Assembly: GCF_001297125.1 (NCBI RefSeq)
Contig: NZ_LHPC01000039.1
Span: forward strand, 1-64,000
Direction: 5' to 3'
DNA from: Pseudomonas sp. RIT-PI-q
GTDB lineage: Bacteria; Pseudomonadota; Gammaproteobacteria; Pseudomonadales; Pseudomonadaceae
Length of the DNA stretch: 64,000 nt
The position numbers were made by a program, and so were the translations under genes. This document shows positions 61,035-64,000 of this stretch, in pieces (position 1 is the first letter of the stretch; every line of letters begins with the position of its first letter). The notes beneath the pieces were generated by a model. It was not told the origin of the DNA. It did no database searches and saw nothing but the letters and a program-made list of their open reading frames with translations.

Positions 61035-62240
61035 ATGACCGACAGCTTCGTCACCCAGTGCCCGCATTGCCAAACCAGCTTCCGCGTCAGCCATTCTCAA
61101 TTGAGCGTGGCCCGTGGAGTGGTTCGTTGCGGCTCGTGCTTGCAGGTGTTCAACGCCGCCAAGCAGTTGCTTGAGCAACGGGTCGGCAAAGATGCGCCCG
61201 CGCCGGTGGCCCCGGCCATTGTCGAGCAACCGGAACAGCGCGCCATCAGCCAGAAGCAATGGACCGCCGCCGAACTGGATCTGGACAGCCTCGATCTGGA
61301 CGAAGAACTCGCCCGTCTCGAACAGCGGGAAATCCAGCCGACCACGGAATTCGGTCGGCACCGCGAAGACAGCCTGAGCGCGCGACGCGATCACGCCGAG
61401 ACCGAAGAGCCCTGGTCCGACAGCCTCTTCAGTGAATCGGCTGCCGATCGTGCACAGGCGGCTGAAGATGACTTGCCGGAACTGGAGCTTGAACCGAGCA
61501 ATCACGAGCGCACCGAACCTTCGCTGTCCCTCGAACCGGTGGAACTCGACGATGAGCCGCAGCCACCACAGTTGCGCCTGCACGACCCACTCGACGCCCC
61601 GCTGCATCACGAACGCCTATCGGCGACCGACGAGATCGACGACGACCTGCCTTCGATCGAGCCCCTGCGCAAGAAGCGCGAACCGGCTGTCCGCGTGGAA
61701 GCGTTGCACGACCTGACCGACGACCCGCTGCAACTCGATTGGCAAAAACGCCGCTCACCCTGGGGTCGCCGGTTTTTCTGGGTGCTGCTGATTGTGCTTG
61801 GCGCCGCCGCGCTCGCCGGCCAGTACGTTGCCTACCACTTCGACGAACTGGCGCGTCAGGACCAGTACCGTCCGTGGTTCCAGCAACTGTGCCCGCAAAT
61901 CGGCTGCACCGTGCCGTCCAAAGTCGACATCGCGAAAATCAAAAGCAGCAACCTGGTGGTCCGCAGCCACCCGGACTTCAGCGGCGCACTGGTGGTCGAC
62001 GCGATCATCTACAACCGCGCCCCGTTCTCCCAGCCCTTCCCGCTGCTGGAACTGCGCTTCGCCGACCTCAACGGTCACCTGATCGCCAGCCGTCGCTTCA
62101 AGCCCGGCGAGTACCTCAACGGCGATCTCGAAGGCATGGCCGAAATGCCACCACAAACGCCGATCCACATCGCACTGGACATTCTCGACCCAGGCGCGAA
62201 AGCCGTGAACTACAGCCTGAGCTTCCACTCACCCGAGTGA
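61035..62240 (+). CDS. DUF3426 zinc-ribbon membrane protein
   Basis: A 401-residue protein. N-terminal MJ0042-type zinc ribbon CPHCQTSFRVSHSQ ... VRCGSCLQVF (about 8-40), a long acidic linker (about 45-235), one transmembrane helix (FFWVLLIVLGAAALAGQYV, near 250), and a C-terminal periplasmic DUF3426 domain (about 270-400, SNLVVRSHPDFSGALVVDAI). Function unknown. It lies between prmA and dusB as in PA4851. Confidence 0.88.
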   Translation: MTDSFVTQCPHCQTSFRVSHSQLSVARGVVRCGSCLQVFNAAKQLLEQRVGKDAPAPVAPAIVEQPEQRAISQKQWTAAELDLDSLDLDEELARLEQREIQPTTEFGRHREDSLSARRDHAETEEPWSDSLFSESAADRAQAAEDDLPELELEPSNHERTEPSLSLEPVELDDEPQPPQLRLHDPLDAPLHHERLSATDEIDDDLPSIEPLRKKREPAVRVEALHDLTDDPLQLDWQKRRSPWGRRFFWVLLIVLGAAALAGQYVAYHFDELARQDQYRPWFQQLCPQIGCTVPSKVDIAKIKSSNLVVRSHPDFSGALVVDAIIYNRAPFSQPFPLLELRFADLNGHLIASRRFKPGEYLNGDLEGMAEMPPQTPIHIALDILDPGAKAVNYSLSFHSPE

Positions 62241-62425
62241 AACGCTTCAGTGTTACGGCTTTGACGGCACATTTCTGACAGAGACCGCTCAGACCAAACC
62301 GCTGGCGATAACAGAATAACTGTTCAGATTTTGTTCAATTCAGCCTTTATCCAGTCATCGAGAGCGGGTATCATGCCAACCCTTTTTCGAACTCTCATGA
62401 TCCGGCCCCACAACAGGGAAGTCCT

Positions 62426-63436
62426 ATGTCGGCGGTACGCATCGGTCCATACACATTGCACAACGGCTTGATCCTCGCCCCCATGGCGGGCGTCACCGAT
62501 CAACCCTTTCGTCAGCTGTGCAAGCGATTGGGCGCAGGGCTAGTAGTCTCGGAAATGGTCACCAGCGACATGAGTTTGTGGAACACCCGCAAGTCGCGCA
62601 TGCGCATGATCCACGAAGGTGATCCCGAGCCACGCTCGGTACAGATCGCCGGTGGTGATGCACAGATGCTGGCGGATGCGGCCCGGGCCAACGTCGAACT
62701 GGGCGCACAGATTATTGACATCAACATGGGTTGTCCGGCGAAGAAGGTCTGCAACAAGGCCGCCGGTTCCGCACTGTTGAAGGATGAAGCACTGGTCACC
62801 GAGATCCTGCAGGCTGTCGTGGCCGCGGTTGATGTGCCGGTCACCCTGAAGATCCGTACCGGCTGGGACCGGGACAACAAGAACGGCCTGACCGTGGCGA
62901 AGATCGCCGAGCAGGCAGGCATTACGGCGCTGGCGGTGCATGGCCGCACCCGTGCCGATCTGTACACCGGTGAAGCCGAGTACGACACCATCGCCGCGAT
63001 CAAGCAGGCAGTGTCGATGCCGGTCTTCGCCAACGGCGATATCGATTCGCCAGAGAAGGCCCGGTACGTGCTCGACGCGACCGGTGCCGATGGCCTGTTG
63101 GTAGGCCGGGCTGCCCAGGGGCGGCCATGGATTTTTCGTGAGATCGACCATTTCCTGCGTACCGGCGAGAAACTCCCGGCGCTGGAGCTGATCGAGGTGG
63201 AACGCATTCTGCTAGAGCATCTGGCTGCGCTACACGTTTTCTATGGAGACGTGATGGGCGTACGCATTGCTCGAAAGCATGTGGGCTGGTATCTCGCAAC
63301 CTTGCCGGGCGCCAGGGAGTTTCGCGCCCACTTCAATCGTTTGGAAGATACGGAAGCACAATGCGCCAACGTTCAGGGCTTCTTCGCCGAACGTTATAAG
63401 AGCCTGGCAGGGGACGGAGAGTGGGTGGCCGCATGA
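62426..63436 (+). CDS. dusB: tRNA dihydrouridine synthase DusB
   Basis: A 336-residue flavoenzyme that reduces uridine to dihydrouridine in tRNA. FMN-binding LILAPMAGVTDQPFRQLC (about 15-32), the catalytic cysteine in MGCPAKKVCNKAAGSALL (near 107), and the substrate-binding VHGRTRADLYTGEAEYD (near 175) are typical. Its 3' end overlaps the fis start by four bases (ATGA). The usual dusB-fis operon. Confidence 0.95.
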   Translation: MSAVRIGPYTLHNGLILAPMAGVTDQPFRQLCKRLGAGLVVSEMVTSDMSLWNTRKSRMRMIHEGDPEPRSVQIAGGDAQMLADAARANVELGAQIIDINMGCPAKKVCNKAAGSALLKDEALVTEILQAVVAAVDVPVTLKIRTGWDRDNKNGLTVAKIAEQAGITALAVHGRTRADLYTGEAEYDTIAAIKQAVSMPVFANGDIDSPEKARYVLDATGADGLLVGRAAQGRPWIFREIDHFLRTGEKLPALELIEVERILLEHLAALHVFYGDVMGVRIARKHVGWYLATLPGAREFRAHFNRLEDTEAQCANVQGFFAERYKSLAGDGEWVAA

Positions 63437-63753
63437 CGATGATGACCGAGACTTTAGTGAGTGGAACAACACCCGTGAGCGACAACGTGAATTTGAAACA
63501 GCACCTCAATACGCCGAGCGAAGAAGGTCAGACCCTTCGCGGGAGTGTCGAGAAGGCGCTGCACAATTATTTCGCCCACCTTGAGGGCGCTGCCGTCACG
63601 GATGTGTACAACCTGGTGCTCTCCGAAGTCGAGGCTCCCCTGCTCGAGTGCGTGATGAATTACGTCAAGGGCAACCAGACCAAGGCCAGCGAGCTGCTCG
63701 GGCTGAACCGAGGCACGCTGCGCAAGAAACTCAAGCAGTACGATTTGCTGTAA
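63433..63753 (+). CDS. fis: Nucleoid protein Fis
   Basis: A 106-residue Fis. The C-terminal helix-turn-helix KGNQTKASELLGLNRGTLRK (about 80-99) is strongly conserved, preceded by the four-helix core with LSEVEAPLLECVMNYV. It bends DNA and regulates transcription, replication and recombination. The start is uncertain: ATG 63433 overlaps dusB, and ATGs at 63439 and 63442 are possible. Translationally coupled to dusB. Confidence 0.93.
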   Translation: MTMMTETLVSGTTPVSDNVNLKQHLNTPSEEGQTLRGSVEKALHNYFAHLEGAAVTDVYNLVLSEVEAPLLECVMNYVKGNQTKASELLGLNRGTLRKKLKQYDLL

Positions 63754-63770
63754 GCATTCAATCAAACCAG

Positions 63771-63803
63771 AAAGGCGCCCGCGTAAAACCGGTCGCCTTT
63801 TTT
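63771..63803 (+). terminator. Stem-loop terminator between fis and purH
   Basis: AAAGGCG and CGCCTTT pair around CCCGCGTAAAACCGGT, followed by T6 and then the purH leader. Confidence 0.75.
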
Positions 63804-63834
63804 GCTGACTCCTTTGCTTTTGATGGAAATTGAA

Positions 63835-64000
63835 ATGACCGACCAGACTACCCGCCTGCCGATCCGCCGCGCCTTGATCAGCGTTTCCGACAAGACCGGG
63901 ATCCTCGAATTCGCCAAAGAGCTTGAAGCCCTGGGCGTCGAGATCCTCTCCACCGGCGGGACGTTCAAGCTGCTGCGCGACAACGGTGTTGCTGCAGTGG
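63835..64000 (+). CDS. purH: Bifunctional AICAR transformylase/IMP cyclohydrolase, partial
   Basis: The first 55 codons of PurH, cut by the window edge. TTRLPIRRALISVSDKTGIL and GVEILSTGGTFKLLRDNGV are the conserved MGS-like N-terminus of the IMP cyclohydrolase domain, the last step of purine synthesis. ATG 63835 is chosen; an in-frame ATG at 63823 is possible. It follows fis as in PA4853-PA4854. Confidence 0.93.
   Translation, partial: MTDQTTRLPIRRALISVSDKTGILEFAKELEALGVEILSTGGTFKLLRDNGVAAV

Noticed and set aside
1..64000. Prophage or integrative element
   Set aside because: No integrase, terminase or tail genes and no tRNA with flanking att repeats were seen; vgrG here belongs to a secretion system set, not a phage.

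Overview
The window is a chromosomal segment of a fluorescent-group Pseudomonas. The evidence is high-GC coding sequence, dense REP palindromes of the type seen in the P. fluorescens group (about 20 in 64 kb), and two gene orders recalled from P. aeruginosa. The first 18 kb resembles the PA0130-PA0148 neighbourhood (beta-alanine catabolism, nucleoside ABC transporter, 8-oxoguanine deaminase, adenine deaminase). The last 17 kb resembles PA4839-PA4854 (speA, sui1-like gene, NUDIX, DUF2333, gcbA, ctpL-like, dsbD, aroQ, accB, accC, prmA, DUF3426, dusB, fis, purH). Both comparisons are from memory of family order and were not searched. No phage, CRISPR, tRNA or rRNA gene was seen.

Layout. 0.2-4.2 kb: a beta-alanine/omega-amino-acid module (MmsA/BauC-type dehydrogenase, BauA-type transaminase, divergent LysR regulator). 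4.4-5.6 kb: a RutR-like TetR regulator and YigZ. 5.6-6.2 kb: a gene-free stretch with three perfect DnaA boxes and a possible small RNA. 6.2-17.8 kb: purine salvage (BMP-type nucleoside ABC transporter, 8-oxoguanine deaminase, 2OG-Fe(II) oxygenase, adenine deaminase), interrupted by a frameshifted membrane-protein gene with a MerR regulator and operator, an SDR, and a ChaA-type antiporter. 18-24.4 kb: transporters and regulators (MFS/ArsR; LysR/quinol monooxygenase/alcohol dehydrogenase; Bcr/CflA). 24.6-28.3 kb: a copper module (copZ, unknown periplasmic protein, copA, cueR) with two CueR-type promoters. 28.3-38.7 kb: MFS, RIO kinase, dCache chemoreceptor, AraC with a bile-acid-type symporter, and a thiolase/FabG/MaoC acyl-CoA set. 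38.7-39.3 kb: a tandem REP array followed by a hairpin-rich element. 39.4-46.7 kb: paired DUF4136 lipoproteins, CmoM, a MazG-like protein, a MATE transporter, and an orphan T6SS vgrG-DUF4123 pair followed by an esterase-like lipoprotein. 46.9-64 kb: the conserved block from speA to purH.

Most of the content is housekeeping or familiar accessory metabolism. The least explained parts are the DnaA-box cluster, the structured repeat at 38.97-39.33 kb, the near-perfect long palindromes (two families beyond the usual REP), the unknown protein inside the copper locus, the orphan VgrG/chaperone/hydrolase set, and a chemoreceptor with an altered signalling tip. Starts were chosen from Shine-Dalgarno spacing and family N-termini. 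Many longer open frames here are artefacts of REP sequences being open in several frames.
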